Positions 1 to 8,743 of a stretch of 64,000 nucleotides of DNA are shown piece by piece. This stretch comes from Aquipuribacter nitratireducens (GTDB taxonomy: Bacteria > Actinomycetota > Actinomycetes > Actinomycetales > JBBAYJ01), in assembly GCF_037860835.1 (NCBI RefSeq), contig NZ_JBBEOG010000013.1:19569-83568 (forward strand), read 5' to 3'. The stretch's first letter is position 1. Every line of letters starts with the position of its first letter. Under the pieces are notes generated by a model that worked only from the letters and a program-made list of their open reading frames with translations, ran no database searches and was not told the DNA's origin. The position numbers and the translations under genes are program-made.

Positions 1-1
1 G

Positions 2-460
2 ATCGTGATCAGCGCGAGCGAGGACGTCGGCATGGCCGACCCCACCGCGCTGCAGACCGCGGTCGCCGCCGCGCAGTCCGTCGCGCTCATCGGCATGCCG
101 GAGGCGCGGATCGTGCTCGCCCAGGCCGTCGTCCACCTCGCCACGGCGCCGAAGTCGAACGCCGCGTACCTCGGCGTCGACGCGGCGATCGGTGACGTCC
201 GGGCCGGGCGGGGCGGGCCGGTGCCGGCGCACCTGCGCGACGCCCACTACGCGGGGGCGAAGGCGCACGGTCACGGCGTCGGCTACCGGTACGCCCACGA
301 CGAGCCGCACGGCGTCGCCCGCCAGCAGTACCTGCCCGACGACCTCGCCGACCGCGTGTACTACCGGCCCACCGACCGCGGGGTCGAGGGGCGGCTCGCG
401 GAGCGCCTCGAGCGGCTGCGGGCCCTGCTGGGCCGAGGCGAGCACCCGGACAGCGGGTAG
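2..460 (+). CDS. rarA: RarA/MgsA-type AAA+ ATPase, C-terminal part (gene starts before the window)
   Basis: This is the last 152 residues of the replication-associated recombination ATPase RarA (MgsA/WRNIP1 family), which acts at stalled replication forks. The reading frame is open from the first bases, so the ATPase domain with Walker A and B lies upstream of the window. What remains is the helical tetramerisation region: the family-typical [11 protein letters not shown] turn near residue 3, then APKSNAAY, and the DEPHG...QQYLPD segment near the end. Length and order match the normal C-terminus, so the gene looks intact and only cut by the window edge. It lies upstream of alaS, a frequent actinobacterial neighbourhood. 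Identification is firm; the exact start cannot be seen. Confidence 0.93.
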   Translation: MVISASEDVGMADPTALQTAVAAAQSVALIGMPEARIVLAQAVVHLATAPKSNAAYLGVDAAIGDVRAGRGGPVPAHLRDAHYAGAKAHGHGVGYRYAHDEPHGVARQQYLPDDLADRVYYRPTDRGVEGRLAERLERLRALLGRGEHPDSG

Positions 461-463
461 GGT
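458..463 (+). promoter_or_regulatory. -10 element for a probable leaderless DUF948 mRNA
   Basis: TAGGGT lies seven bases before the ATG at 471. No Shine-Dalgarno sequence is present in that gap, so transcription could start at or next to the start codon. The element overlaps the rarA stop codon. No convincing -35 is seen. The same arrangement recurs at several genes in this window. Confidence 0.5.
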
Positions 464-470
464 CGCGCGC

Positions 471-854
471 ATGACTGTCGACCTGGGCGACGTGGCCGGG
501 CTGATCGCGGCGATCGCGTTCCTCGCTCTCGTCATGTTCATCGCCGTGCCGCTCGTCAAGCTCGGGTCGGCGATCGACGAGGCCCGCATCACCGTGCGCA
601 ACCTGAGCAACGAGACGACACCGCTCATCTCCGAGGTGACGACGACGGTCGCGACGACGAACGAGCAGCTCGTGAAGGTCGACACCATCACGACGAACGT
701 CGCCTCGACCACGACGAACGTCTCCGCCCTCACCGCCCTCTTCGCCGCCACCCTCGGCAGCCCGATCATCCGCGTCGCCGCGTTCACCTACGGGGTGCGG
801 CAGGCGCTGTCGGGTGCCCGCAGCGGTCGCCGCGCCGGGCGGAGGATGCGATGA
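471..854 (+). CDS. DUF948 family membrane-anchored protein
   Basis: The product has 127 residues. One hydrophobic segment lies at about residues 6-28, and the rest is a soluble, Thr/Asn-rich helical stretch (about 35-85) with repeated TTNV/TTTV units, as in DUF948 proteins. The family is general in Gram-positive bacteria and has no settled function; some members are annotated as stress or septum associated. The start at 471 is chosen because the family begins just before the membrane helix; an upstream extension of the frame back to 192 runs across rarA in another frame and is not credible. The stop overlaps the next gene by four bases (ATGA), so the two are co-transcribed, with alaS following. 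Confidence 0.8.
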   Translation: MTVDLGDVAGLIAAIAFLALVMFIAVPLVKLGSAIDEARITVRNLSNETTPLISEVTTTVATTNEQLVKVDTITTNVASTTTNVSALTALFAATLGSPIIRVAAFTYGVRQALSGARSGRRAGRRMR

Positions 855-1201
855 GCCGCCTGGTCTGGATCGGTCTGGGCGCGGTCGCCGGCGTCGTCGT
901 CGTCCGCAAGGCGGGCGGCGCGCTGCGCCGCGCGACCCCGGAGTCCGTCGCCGACGCGAGCAGCCGCTTCGCCTCGACGCTCGGGCAGAACGCCGCCGCG
1001 GGCGTCGGCACGCAGGTGCGCCGCCTCGCCGACGCCGTCGCGGACTTCGCCGCCGCCGTGCGCGAGAACGCCGCCGAGCGCGAGGAGCTGCTGCGTGCCG
1101 CCCTCGGCGTCGACGTCGAGACCGGGGGGCTCGACGCAGACGAGGCCCGGCACCTCCTCGAGCACCCCACCGAGGAGCACCGGGCCCGACGCGCCGGCTG
1201 A
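851..1201 (+). CDS. DUF6167-like small conserved protein
   Basis: This 116-residue protein begins with a short hydrophobic stretch (about residues 3-20, [17 protein letters not shown]) followed by an amphipathic, Ala/Glu-rich helical region. It fits the small actinobacterial family (DUF6167) found between a DUF948 gene and alaS; the match rests on position and general features, not a searched alignment. The ATG overlaps the stop of the previous gene (ATGA), indicating translational coupling. No enzyme motif is visible. A structural or membrane-associated partner of the DUF948 protein is possible but is only an inference from the fixed neighbourhood. Confidence 0.75.
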   Translation: MSRLVWIGLGAVAGVVVVRKAGGALRRATPESVADASSRFASTLGQNAAAGVGTQVRRLADAVADFAAAVRENAAEREELLRAALGVDVETGGLDADEARHLLEHPTEEHRARRAG

Positions 1202-1292
1202 CCCCCGCGCCGCCCGCCGGGCCACGGGCCCGGCCCCCACCCGCACGCGCCCCGACCCCCGGGCGCCGAGACACCACGAGGACCCGCCGATC

Positions 1293-3983
1293 ATGGAGAC
1301 CGCCGAGATCCGCCGCCGCTGGCTGCAGTTCTTCGCCGACCGCGGCCACACCGTCGTCCCGAGCGCCTCGCTCATCTCCCCGGACCCGTCGCTGCTGTTC
1401 ACCGTCGCCGGCATGGTCCCGTTCATCCCGTACCTCACCGGCAGGGAGGCCCCGCCGTACGCGCGCGCCACGAGCGTGCAGAAGTGCGTCCGGACCCTCG
1501 ACATCGAGGAGGTCGGCCGCACGACCCGGCACGGGACGTTCTTCCAGATGAACGGCAACTTCTCCTTCGGCGACTACTTCAAGGAAGGCGCCATCGCCTT
1601 CGCGTGGGAGCTGCTCACCACCCCGCAGGACGCCGGCGGCTACGGCTTCGACCCCGACACCCTGTGGGCGACCGTCCACGAGGAGGACGACGAGGCGTTC
1701 CAGCTGTGGCAGGACGTCGCCGGTCTGCCCGTCGAGCGCATCCAGCGCCGCGGCCGCAAGGACAACTACTGGCACACCGGCCAGCCCGGTCCCGGCGGGC
1801 CGTGCTCGGAGATCTACGTCGACCGGGGTCCCGCGTACGGCCGGGAGGGCGGCCCGGTCGCCGACGAGGACCGCTACCTCGAGGTGTGGAACCTCGTCTT
1901 CATGCAGTACGAGCTCGCCGACGTCCGCTCCAAGGAGGAGTTCCGGATCGTCGGGGAGCTGCCGGCGAAGAACATCGACACCGGCATGGGCCTGGAGCGC
2001 GTCGCGCTGCTGCTCCAGGGCGTCGACAACCTCTACGAGATCGACGAGGTCCGGCCCGTCCTCGACCGCGCCGCGCAGCTGGCGGGCGTCTCCTACGGCG
2101 ACGACGAGGAGTCCGACGTCCGCCTCCGCGTGGTCGCCGACCACGTCCGCAGCGCGCTCATGCTCATCGGCGACGGCGTCCGGCCCGGCAACGAGGGGGC
2201 CGGCTACGTGCTGCGCCGGCTCGTGCGCCGCGCCGTCCGCGCCATGCGCCTGCTCGGGGTGCAGACGCCCGTCCTGCCCGAGCTCCTGCCGGTGTCGGTG
2301 GAGCGGATGAGCCGCTCCTACCCCGAGCTGGCGGAGGACCTCGGCCGCATCTCGGCCGTCGCGTACGCCGAGGAGGAGGCGTTTCGGCGCACCCTCACCG
2401 CCGGCACGTCCATCTTCACCGCGGCCGCCGACACAGCCCGCGCCGCGGGCCGGCGCACGCTGTCCGGCGAGCAGGCGTTCCAGCTCCACGACACGTACGG
2501 CTTCCCCGTCGACCTCACCCTCGAGATGGCCGCGGAGCAGGGCCTCGAGGTCGACACCGAGGGCTTCCGCCGGCTCATGGCCGAGCAGCGGGACCGTGCC
2601 CGCGCCGACGCGCGCGCGAAGAAGACCGGCGGCGTCGACACCGCCGTGTACCGGGAGGTGTCGGACACCCTCGGCGCGGCCGTCGACTTCACCGGCTACA
2701 CGACCACCGCCGACGAGGGCCGGGTCGTCGGCCTCCTCGTCGACGGCGTCGCCGTGCCGGCCGCCGCCGAGGGCCAGGACGTCGAGCTCGTCCTCGACCG
2801 CACGCCCTTCTACGCCGAGGGCGGCGGGCAGCTGCCGGACGGCGGGACCGTCCGGACCACGTCCGGTGCGCTCGTCGACGTCGTCGACGTCCAGACGCCG
2901 CTCACCGGGCTCGTCGTCCACCGCGGCACCGTCACCGCCGGGGAGGTGCTCCTCGGCGACACCGTCCGCGCCGAGGTCGACGTCGAGCGCCGGCGCGCCA
3001 TCAGCCGCGCCCACACCGCCACCCACATGGTCCACAAGGCGATCCGGGAGGCGCTGGGGGAGACCGCGACGCAGGCGGGTTCGGAGAACGCGCCCGGCCG
3101 CTTCCGCTTCGACTTCTCCGCCTCGGGCCCGGTCCCCGGGAGCGTCCTGCGCGACGTCGAGCAGCGGGTCAACACCCTGCTCGCCGACGACCTCGAGGTG
3201 ACCGCCGAGGTCATGAGCCAGGACGAGGCCCGCGCCGTCGGCGCCATGGCGCTGTTCGGCGAGAAGTACGGCGACCGCGTCCGGGTCGTGTCGGTGGGGG
3301 AGTGGGCGCGCGAGCTGTGCGGCGGCACCCACGTCGACCGCTCCGGCCAGCTCGGCGTCGTCACCCTGCTCGGCGAGTCCTCCATCGGCGCCGGGGTGCG
3401 CCGCGTCGAGGCGCTCGTCGGGGTCGACGCCTACGCCCACCTCGCCCGCGAGCACGTGCTCCTCGCGAGCGTGAGCGACGCCCTCAAGGTCCGTCCCGAC
3501 GAGCTGCCGGACCGCGTCGAGGGCATCGTCACGCGCCTGCGGGAGGCGGAGAAGGAGCTCCAGCGGCTCCAGGCCGAGCGGGTGCTCGCCGCCGCGCCGC
3601 AGCTCGCGCAGGCCGCGGAGCTCGTCGGCGCGGTCCGGCTCGTCACCGGCGAGCTCGGGGAGGTCGGCGCCGACGACGTCCGCGGGCTCGTCCTCGACGT
3701 CCGGCAGCGTCTCGGTGACAGCGCCCCCGCCGTCGTCGCGCTCAGCGCCGTCGCGAAGGGCCGCCCCGTCGTCGTCGTCGCGACGAACGCGACCGCCCGG
3801 GAGACCGGCATCGCCGCCGGCGACCTCGTCCGGACCGCCGCCGGCGTCCTGGGCGGCGGGGGCGGCGGCAAGCCCGACCTCGCCCAGGGCGGCGGGAGCG
3901 ACCCGGCGAAGGTCCCGGACGCGCTCGCGGCGGTGCGCGCGCAGGTCGCGGACGCCGCGGGCGCCGGGACGGGCGGGGCCTGA
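1293..3983 (+). CDS. alaS: Alanyl-tRNA synthetase
   Basis: Cytoplasmic class II synthetase that charges tRNA-Ala and hydrolyses mischarged Ser/Gly-tRNA. The 896 residues are full length for the family. Visible in order: the class II catalytic core with [20 protein letters not shown] at about residues 80-100, the editing-site zinc motif HTATH at about 572, CGGTHV at about 675, and the DHHA1 C-terminal domain with the glycine-rich [15 protein letters not shown] segment at about 853-868. The start is the ATG at 1293 ([14 protein letters not shown]), which is where family members begin; the longer open frame from 1095 is a shadow of the previous gene. The 91 bases upstream are GC-rich and show no T-box stem or antiterminator. 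Confidence 0.98.
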   Translation: METAEIRRRWLQFFADRGHTVVPSASLISPDPSLLFTVAGMVPFIPYLTGREAPPYARATSVQKCVRTLDIEEVGRTTRHGTFFQMNGNFSFGDYFKEGAIAFAWELLTTPQDAGGYGFDPDTLWATVHEEDDEAFQLWQDVAGLPVERIQRRGRKDNYWHTGQPGPGGPCSEIYVDRGPAYGREGGPVADEDRYLEVWNLVFMQYELADVRSKEEFRIVGELPAKNIDTGMGLERVALLLQGVDNLYEIDEVRPVLDRAAQLAGVSYGDDEESDVRLRVVADHVRSALMLIGDGVRPGNEGAGYVLRRLVRRAVRAMRLLGVQTPVLPELLPVSVERMSRSYPELAEDLGRISAVAYAEEEAFRRTLTAGTSIFTAAADTARAAGRRTLSGEQAFQLHDTYGFPVDLTLEMAAEQGLEVDTEGFRRLMAEQRDRARADARAKKTGGVDTAVYREVSDTLGAAVDFTGYTTTADEGRVVGLLVDGVAVPAAAEGQDVELVLDRTPFYAEGGGQLPDGGTVRTTSGALVDVVDVQTPLTGLVVHRGTVTAGEVLLGDTVRAEVDVERRRAISRAHTATHMVHKAIREALGETATQAGSENAPGRFRFDFSASGPVPGSVLRDVEQRVNTLLADDLEVTAEVMSQDEARAVGAMALFGEKYGDRVRVVSVGEWARELCGGTHVDRSGQLGVVTLLGESSIGAGVRRVEALVGVDAYAHLAREHVLLASVSDALKVRPDELPDRVEGIVTRLREAEKELQRLQAERVLAAAPQLAQAAELVGAVRLVTGELGEVGADDVRGLVLDVRQRLGDSAPAVVALSAVAKGRPVVVVATNATARETGIAAGDLVRTAAGVLGGGGGGKPDLAQGGGSDPAKVPDALAAVRAQVADAAGAGTGGA

Positions 3984-3985
3984 CG

Positions 3986-4483
3986 GTGGCCGCCTGCCTG
4001 GCGGTCGACCCAGGGTCCGTGCGGATCGGGGTGGCCGTCAGCGACCCCCGCCGCACCATCGCCCTGCCGCTCGGCACCGTCCAGCGGGCGAAGGACGGCT
4101 CCGACCTGCGGGCCATCGCCGCGCTCGTCGCCGAGCGGGAGGCCGCGGACGTCGTCGTCGGGCTTCCCGTCGGGCTGTCCGGTCGTGAGGGGCCCGCCGC
4201 CGAGCAGGCGCGGGCGTTCGCGAGGCGCCTCGCCGACGCCCTCGCGCCCGTCCCCGTCCGGCTCGTCGACGAGCGGTTCACCACGACGTCCGCGCACCGG
4301 GCCCTGCACGAGGCGGGGCGGAAGGGCCGCACGCACCGTACGGTGGTCGACAGGACGGCGGCCGCCATCCTCCTGCAGCACGTCCTCGACGCCGAGGCGG
4401 CGGCAGGTGACCCCCCTGCGGCCGACCGACGTGCAGAGCCCGACCCCCTCACGGACGGGCCCGTCGACAGGAGCGAGCGATGA
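3986..4483 (+). CDS. ruvX: RuvX/YqgF-type RNase H-fold nuclease (16S rRNA processing / Holliday junction resolvase-like)
   Basis: 165 residues with the RNase H-like fold. The first acidic site residue is in AVDPGSVRIGVAVSD near residue 8, the VVGLPVGLSGREG loop lies near residue 55, and DERFTT and the late VVDRTAAAILLQ aspartate complete the active site. In E. coli YqgF takes part in 5' processing of 16S rRNA; other members are described as resolvase-like or anti-termination factors, so the exact role is uncertain. The GTG start is two bases after the alaS stop, and the stop overlaps mltG by four bases. The alaS-ruvX-mltG-aroE order is standard in actinobacteria. Confidence 0.93.
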   Translation: MAACLAVDPGSVRIGVAVSDPRRTIALPLGTVQRAKDGSDLRAIAALVAEREAADVVVGLPVGLSGREGPAAEQARAFARRLADALAPVPVRLVDERFTTTSAHRALHEAGRKGRTHRTVVDRTAAAILLQHVLDAEAAAGDPPAADRRAEPDPLTDGPVDRSER

Positions 4484-6006
4484 CCGACCCCGGCCCCGGG
4501 GGGCAGGGCGACCTCGAGGAGCTGAGGCGCACCAGCCCGCGCCGCGCCGCGCGCCTCGAGGCGGAGGCACGACGGGCGGAGGCCGCGGCCGCGGGCCGGC
4601 CCGACGAGGGCCGGCCGTACGACCTCGAGGCCGACCTCGCCGCCCAGCACGAGGCGCGCGCCGAGGAGGCCCGCGAGCGGTGGGACGCTCTTCCGCCGCC
4701 CGAGCCGGAGTACCTCCCGGACGAGCCGTACGCGACCGAGCCGGTCCCGCCCGTCGAGCCCGCACCGGAGGACGTGCCGCCGCCGGTGTACGAGGCGGCG
4801 CCGGAGTACCTCGAGCGCGGACCCTACGAACCGGGGTACGACGACGGTTTCGGCGACCCGGTGAGCGCCGGCTACGTCGACACCGACGCGTTCGCCCCCG
4901 CCGCACCTCCCCGTCGCGGCCGCGCCGCCCTCCGGCTGCTCCTGCTCACCGGCGTCGTGGCGGTCGTCGTCGGCGCCGGCTGGTTCGCGTGGCAGACCGT
5001 GAGCGGCCTGCTCGGCGAGGCCCGCGACTTCGAGCTCTTCGCGAGCGCCCCGGACTACGAGGGCCCCGGGCAGGGCGAGGTCGAGGTCGTCGTCAACCCC
5101 GGCGACAACGGCCGCGCCATCGGCGAGACCCTCGTCGAGGCCGACGTCGTCGCGAGCGTCGAGGCGTTCGTCGGCGCCGCCAACGTCTCCCCGGACTTCA
5201 CGAGCGTCCAGCCCGGCACCTACACGCTGCCGCAGCGCATCCCCGCCGCCGAGGCGGTCGACGCGCTCCTCGACCCCGCGAACCGCGTCGAGGACACCGT
5301 CGTGCTCGCCGAGGGCCTCCGCGTCCAGCAGATCCTCGACCGGCTCGCGGAGGAGACCGGCCTGCCACGGGAGGACTTCGAGGCCGCGCTCGACGCCGTC
5401 GAGCTGCCCGCCGCCGCGCCGCCGGCGGACGTCGCGCTCGTCCATCCCGCCGAGGGGTTCCTCTACCCCGACGGGTACCGCTTCCCCCCCGACGCCACCG
5501 CGCAGGAGATCCTCCAGCAGATGGTCGACCGCGGCCAGGAGGTGCTCGCCGACGTCGGCGTGCCGCCCGAGGAACAGCTGCGCGTCCTCACCGAGGCCAG
5601 CCTCATCCAGGGCGAGGCGCGCATCGACGAGGACTTCGGCCGCGTCGCGCAGGTCGTGGAGAACCGGATCGCGCAGGGCATCCCGCTCCAGCTCGACTCG
5701 ACCGTCAACTACGCCACCCAGACCTTCGACATCCGCACGACCGACGAGCAGCGCGCCTCCGACAGCCCGTACAACACGTACCGGGTGCAGGGGCTGCCGC
5801 CCGCGCCGATCAAGAACCCCGGCCGGCAGGCCATCGAGGCGGCCCTCAACCCGACCCCGGGGCCGTGGGTGTACTTCGTCACCGTCGACCTCTGCACGGG
5901 CGAGACGGCGTTCGCCGAGACGCTGTCGGAGCACAACGCGAACGTCCGGCAGCTCAACGAGTTCCAGCGGGAGAACACGGTCGACGGCGAGCTCGTGTGC
6001 CCGTGA
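4480..6006 (+). CDS. mltG: MltG-type endolytic murein transglycosylase (YceG family)
   Basis: Membrane-anchored enzyme that cuts nascent glycan strands and is thought to set their length. The 508 residues divide into a long, acidic, proline-rich cytoplasmic N-terminus (about 1-145), one membrane helix (about 149-170), a LysM-like segment (about 190-270) and the YceG catalytic domain to the C-terminus, ending with the family-typical YNTYRVQGLPPAPIKNPG block. The cytoplasmic extension is usual in actinobacteria. One point is odd: the catalytic-region motif reads SLIQGEA at about residues 374-380, where well-studied homologues have SIVEKE, so only one of the two glutamates remains. It is translated with ruvX through a four-base overlap. 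Confidence 0.92.
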   Translation: MTDPGPGGQGDLEELRRTSPRRAARLEAEARRAEAAAAGRPDEGRPYDLEADLAAQHEARAEEARERWDALPPPEPEYLPDEPYATEPVPPVEPAPEDVPPPVYEAAPEYLERGPYEPGYDDGFGDPVSAGYVDTDAFAPAAPPRRGRAALRLLLLTGVVAVVVGAGWFAWQTVSGLLGEARDFELFASAPDYEGPGQGEVEVVVNPGDNGRAIGETLVEADVVASVEAFVGAANVSPDFTSVQPGTYTLPQRIPAAEAVDALLDPANRVEDTVVLAEGLRVQQILDRLAEETGLPREDFEAALDAVELPAAAPPADVALVHPAEGFLYPDGYRFPPDATAQEILQQMVDRGQEVLADVGVPPEEQLRVLTEASLIQGEARIDEDFGRVAQVVENRIAQGIPLQLDSTVNYATQTFDIRTTDEQRASDSPYNTYRVQGLPPAPIKNPGRQAIEAALNPTPGPWVYFVTVDLCTGETAFAETLSEHNANVRQLNEFQRENTVDGELVCP

Positions 6007-6028
6007 GGGCTGTAGCGGGGACGGACCC

Positions 6029-6886
6029 GTGAGGGCGGCGGTGTGCGGCCGTCCGGTCGCGCACTCCCTGTCGCCCGCGCTCCACCGTGCCGCGTACGCC
6101 TCCCTCGGGCTCGCCGACTGGACGTACGAGGCGATCGAGGTCGACGAGGCGACGCTGGCGGACGTCGTCGCCGCACGCGACGCCGACCCCAACTGGGCGG
6201 GCCTGTCGCTCACGATGCCGCTCAAGCAGGCCGTGCTCCCGCTGCTCGACTCGGTCGACGCGACCGTCGAGGCGACCGGCGCGTGCAACACCCTCGTCTG
6301 GGGCGCCGCCGGACCGTCCGGCCGCCGGGCCCGGCACGGTGCGAACACCGACGTCGCCGGCCTCGTCGCCGCCCTCACCGAGACCGGCCCGCCCGGCTGG
6401 TCACCCGCCGTCGCGCACGTCCTCGGCGGCGGCGCGACCGCCGCGTCCGCGGTCCTCGCGCTCCACCGGCTCGGCTGCGCGGCGCCCGTCGTTCACGTCC
6501 GCGACCCCGCTCGCGCCCGCCCCGTCCTCGACACCGCCGCCCGCTGCGGCAGCGCCGTCGAGCTGCAGCCGTGGCCCGACGCAGGGACGGCCCCGGCGCT
6601 CGCCGCCGCTGACGTCGTCGTGTCGACCGCGCCCGCCGGGGCCGCCGACGCGGTCGCCGCCGTCGTGCCCCGCTCGGTGACCGGCGTCCTCCTCGACGTC
6701 GTCTACGACCCGTGGCCGACCGCGCTCGCGCGGGCGTGGGCCGGCGCCGGCGGGGCGGTCGCCTCCGGCGCGCTCATGCTCCTGCACCAGGCGGTCGAGC
6801 AGGTCGCCCTCATGACGGGCCGGCGACCCGAGGATGCACCCATGCGGGTGGCGCTCGGGCAGCGGCTCGCGCACCTCACCCGCTGA
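6029..6886 (+). CDS. aroE: Shikimate dehydrogenase
   Basis: NADP-dependent reduction of 3-dehydroshikimate to shikimate in the cytoplasm. The 285 residues carry the substrate site (SLSPALHR near residue 14, the catalytic lysine in TMPLKQ near 66, ANTD near 105) and a Rossmann domain with the GGGATAAS loop near 133 in place of the usual GAGGA. The C-terminal MLLHQAVEQVALMTG helix is typical. The GTG start is 22 bases after mltG, in the same direction. The other shikimate genes of the window (aroC-aroK-aroB-aroQ) lie 15 kb away on the far side of the pilus locus, so the pathway is split here by that block. Confidence 0.94.
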   Translation: MRAAVCGRPVAHSLSPALHRAAYASLGLADWTYEAIEVDEATLADVVAARDADPNWAGLSLTMPLKQAVLPLLDSVDATVEATGACNTLVWGAAGPSGRRARHGANTDVAGLVAALTETGPPGWSPAVAHVLGGGATAASAVLALHRLGCAAPVVHVRDPARARPVLDTAARCGSAVELQPWPDAGTAPALAAADVVVSTAPAGAADAVAAVVPRSVTGVLLDVVYDPWPTALARAWAGAGGAVASGALMLLHQAVEQVALMTGRRPEDAPMRVALGQRLAHLTR

Positions 6887-6888
6887 GG

Positions 6889-6914
6889 TCAAGCGGCTCC
6901 GCCGGACGGCCGAT
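6889..6914 (+). promoter_or_regulatory. Sigma-28 (FliA/WhiG-type)-like promoter for pilB
   Basis: TCAA at 6889-6892 and GCCGAT at 6909-6914 are separated by 16 bases. This matches the -35/-10 pattern of motility sigma factors (TAAA/TCAA-N15-16-GCCGAT). Transcription would begin near 6922, giving a leader of about 40 bases that contains the G-rich ribosome site before the ATG at 6961. Three further copies with identical spacing precede pilT, pilA1 and pilM. Confidence 0.7.
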
Positions 6915-6960
6915 CCCCGGGCATGACGTCTCGCTGCTGCGCCCGGGGGGCGGCACGCCG

Positions 6961-8628
6961 ATGAAGCAGCTCACCGACATCCTCCTCGAGGAGAAGCTCG
7001 TCGACGCCGTCCAGCTCGACGAGGCCTGGCTGGAGCACGAGCGCGTCGGCAAGCCGCTCGGCCGGATCCTCGTCGACATGGGCCACATCACCGAGGCCCA
7101 GCTCGTCGCCGCGCTCGCGAGCCAGATCGGCCTCGACTTCGTCGACCTGTCCGAGGCGCCCGTCGACGCCACGGCCGTCGCGGCGCTCAGCCCCGCGATC
7201 TGCCGCCGGCACACCGTCCTGCCCATCGGGTACGACGACGGCGGTCGGCTCGTGCTCGCGATGGCCGACCCCGGCAACGTCTTCGCTCTCGACGACGTCC
7301 GGCAGATCACCGGGCGCGAGCCCCGCGCGGTCGTCGCGACCCGCGACGACCTCCTCGCGGCGATCGACCGTTACTGCCGGGCCGACGCCGACATGGACGA
7401 CATCACGAACGCCATCGACGGGGAGGACGTCGACGACGAGCTCGCCCACGTCCGGCAGGTCGTCGAGGACGCCCCGATCGTCAAGTACGTCAACATGCTC
7501 ATCACGCAGGCGATCCAGGACCGGGCGAGCGACATCCACGTGGAGCCGGGGGAGGACGCCCTGCGGATCCGCTGCCGCATCGACGGCGTCCTCCACGAGG
7601 TCATGCGCTCGCCGAAGCAGATCGCGAGCGGCGTCGTGTCCCGCCTCAAGATCATGAGCGACATCGACATCGCCGAGCGGCGGAAGCCGCAGGACGGCCG
7701 CCTGTCGATCAACGCGAACGGCCGCAAGATCGACCTGCGCGTCGCGACCCTGCCGACGGTGTGGGGCGAGAAGGTCGTCATGCGCATCCTCGACAACTCC
7801 AACACGCGGATGGCGCTCACCGACCTCGGCTTCAGCGACTCCAACGCCGAGCGCTTCAGGACCTCCTACGTCAAGCCGTACGGGATGATCCTCGTCACCG
7901 GGCCGACGGGGTCGGGCAAGTCGACGACGCTGTACGCGACGCTCAACGTCGTCTCCAAGCCGGAGATCAACGTCATCACGGTCGAGGACCCGGTCGAGTA
8001 CCGCCTGCCCGGCATCAACCAGGTCCAGGTCAACCCCAAGGCGGGGCTCACGTTCGCCGCCGCGCTCCGCTCGATCCTCCGCTCGGACCCCGACGTCGTG
8101 CTCCTCGGCGAGATCCGCGACCACGAGACCGCGCAGATCTCGATCGAGGCGGCGCTCACCGGTCACCTCGTCCTGTCGACCCTCCACACCAACGACGCAC
8201 CGAGCGCCGTCACGCGCCTGACGGAGATGGACGTCGAGCCGTTCCTCGTCGGCTCCGCGCTCGACGCCGTCCTCGCCCAGCGCCTCGCGCGCCGCCTCTG
8301 CGGCAAGTGCGCGGAGGAGTACGTTCCGGAGCGGGCGGACCTCGAGGCCGTCCGGTTCGGGCTCGACCCGGACGAGCCGACGCCGACGCTGCGCCGGCCC
8401 GTCGGCTGCCCCGCGTGCGCGAAGACCGGCTACAAGGGCCGTCTCGCGCTGCACGAGGTCATGCTCGTGAGCGAGGAGATCGAGCGGCTCACCGTCGCGC
8501 GGGCCTCCGCGACCGACATCGGGGCCGTCGCCCGGGAGCAGGGCATGCGGACGCTGCGCGAGGACGGCATGGCGAAGGTCCGTGCGGGGGTCACGACCAT
8601 CGACGAAATCCTCCGGGTGGTCGCGTGA
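6961..8628 (+). CDS. pilB: Type IV pilus assembly ATPase PilB (GspE family)
   Basis: Hexameric cytoplasmic ATPase that drives pilin polymerisation. The 555 residues contain an N-terminal MshEN/T2SSE-N domain (about 1-140; in some homologues such domains bind c-di-GMP), then the motor: Walker A GPTGSGKST at about 314-322, an Asp box with LRSDPDVVLLGEIRD near 377, and a His box. A zinc site is formed by CGKC near 447 and CPAC near 483, as in PilB and GspE but not PilT. The start is the ATG at 6961 (MKQLTDILLEEKLVD); the frame continues upstream into aroE without a better start. It is the first gene of the pilus locus and has its own sigma-28-like promoter. Confidence 0.96.
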   Translation: MKQLTDILLEEKLVDAVQLDEAWLEHERVGKPLGRILVDMGHITEAQLVAALASQIGLDFVDLSEAPVDATAVAALSPAICRRHTVLPIGYDDGGRLVLAMADPGNVFALDDVRQITGREPRAVVATRDDLLAAIDRYCRADADMDDITNAIDGEDVDDELAHVRQVVEDAPIVKYVNMLITQAIQDRASDIHVEPGEDALRIRCRIDGVLHEVMRSPKQIASGVVSRLKIMSDIDIAERRKPQDGRLSINANGRKIDLRVATLPTVWGEKVVMRILDNSNTRMALTDLGFSDSNAERFRTSYVKPYGMILVTGPTGSGKSTTLYATLNVVSKPEINVITVEDPVEYRLPGINQVQVNPKAGLTFAAALRSILRSDPDVVLLGEIRDHETAQISIEAALTGHLVLSTLHTNDAPSAVTRLTEMDVEPFLVGSALDAVLAQRLARRLCGKCAEEYVPERADLEAVRFGLDPDEPTPTLRRPVGCPACAKTGYKGRLALHEVMLVSEEIERLTVARASATDIGAVAREQGMRTLREDGMAKVRAGVTTIDEILRVVA

Positions 8629-8637
8629 GCCCGCGCC

Positions 8638-8663
8638 TCAAGACCGTCCCCCGCCCGGCCGAC
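8638..8663 (+). promoter_or_regulatory. Sigma-28-like promoter for pilT
   Basis: TCAA (8638-8641) and GCCGAC (8658-8663) are 16 bases apart, just after the pilB stop at 8628. The predicted transcript starts near 8671 and leaves a leader of roughly 70 bases before the pilT GTG at 8744. The spacing is the same as at pilB. Confidence 0.65.
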
Positions 8664-8743
8664 ACGTACGGGTGGCGCCAGCCGTGCGCTGCCGCCGCCT
8701 TCCGTACCGAGACCGTGCCGACCAGCCTCCGCAGGGGTGTGCA

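Noticed and set aside
1202..1292. T-box leader upstream of alaS
   Set aside because: No T-box sequence, specifier stem or terminator; the gap is GC-rich spacer within an operon.
87..3455. 1122-codon open frame antisense to alaS and its upstream genes
   Set aside because: Same shadow effect; it crosses four real genes and ends in an Arg-rich stretch typical of out-of-frame GC-rich DNA.
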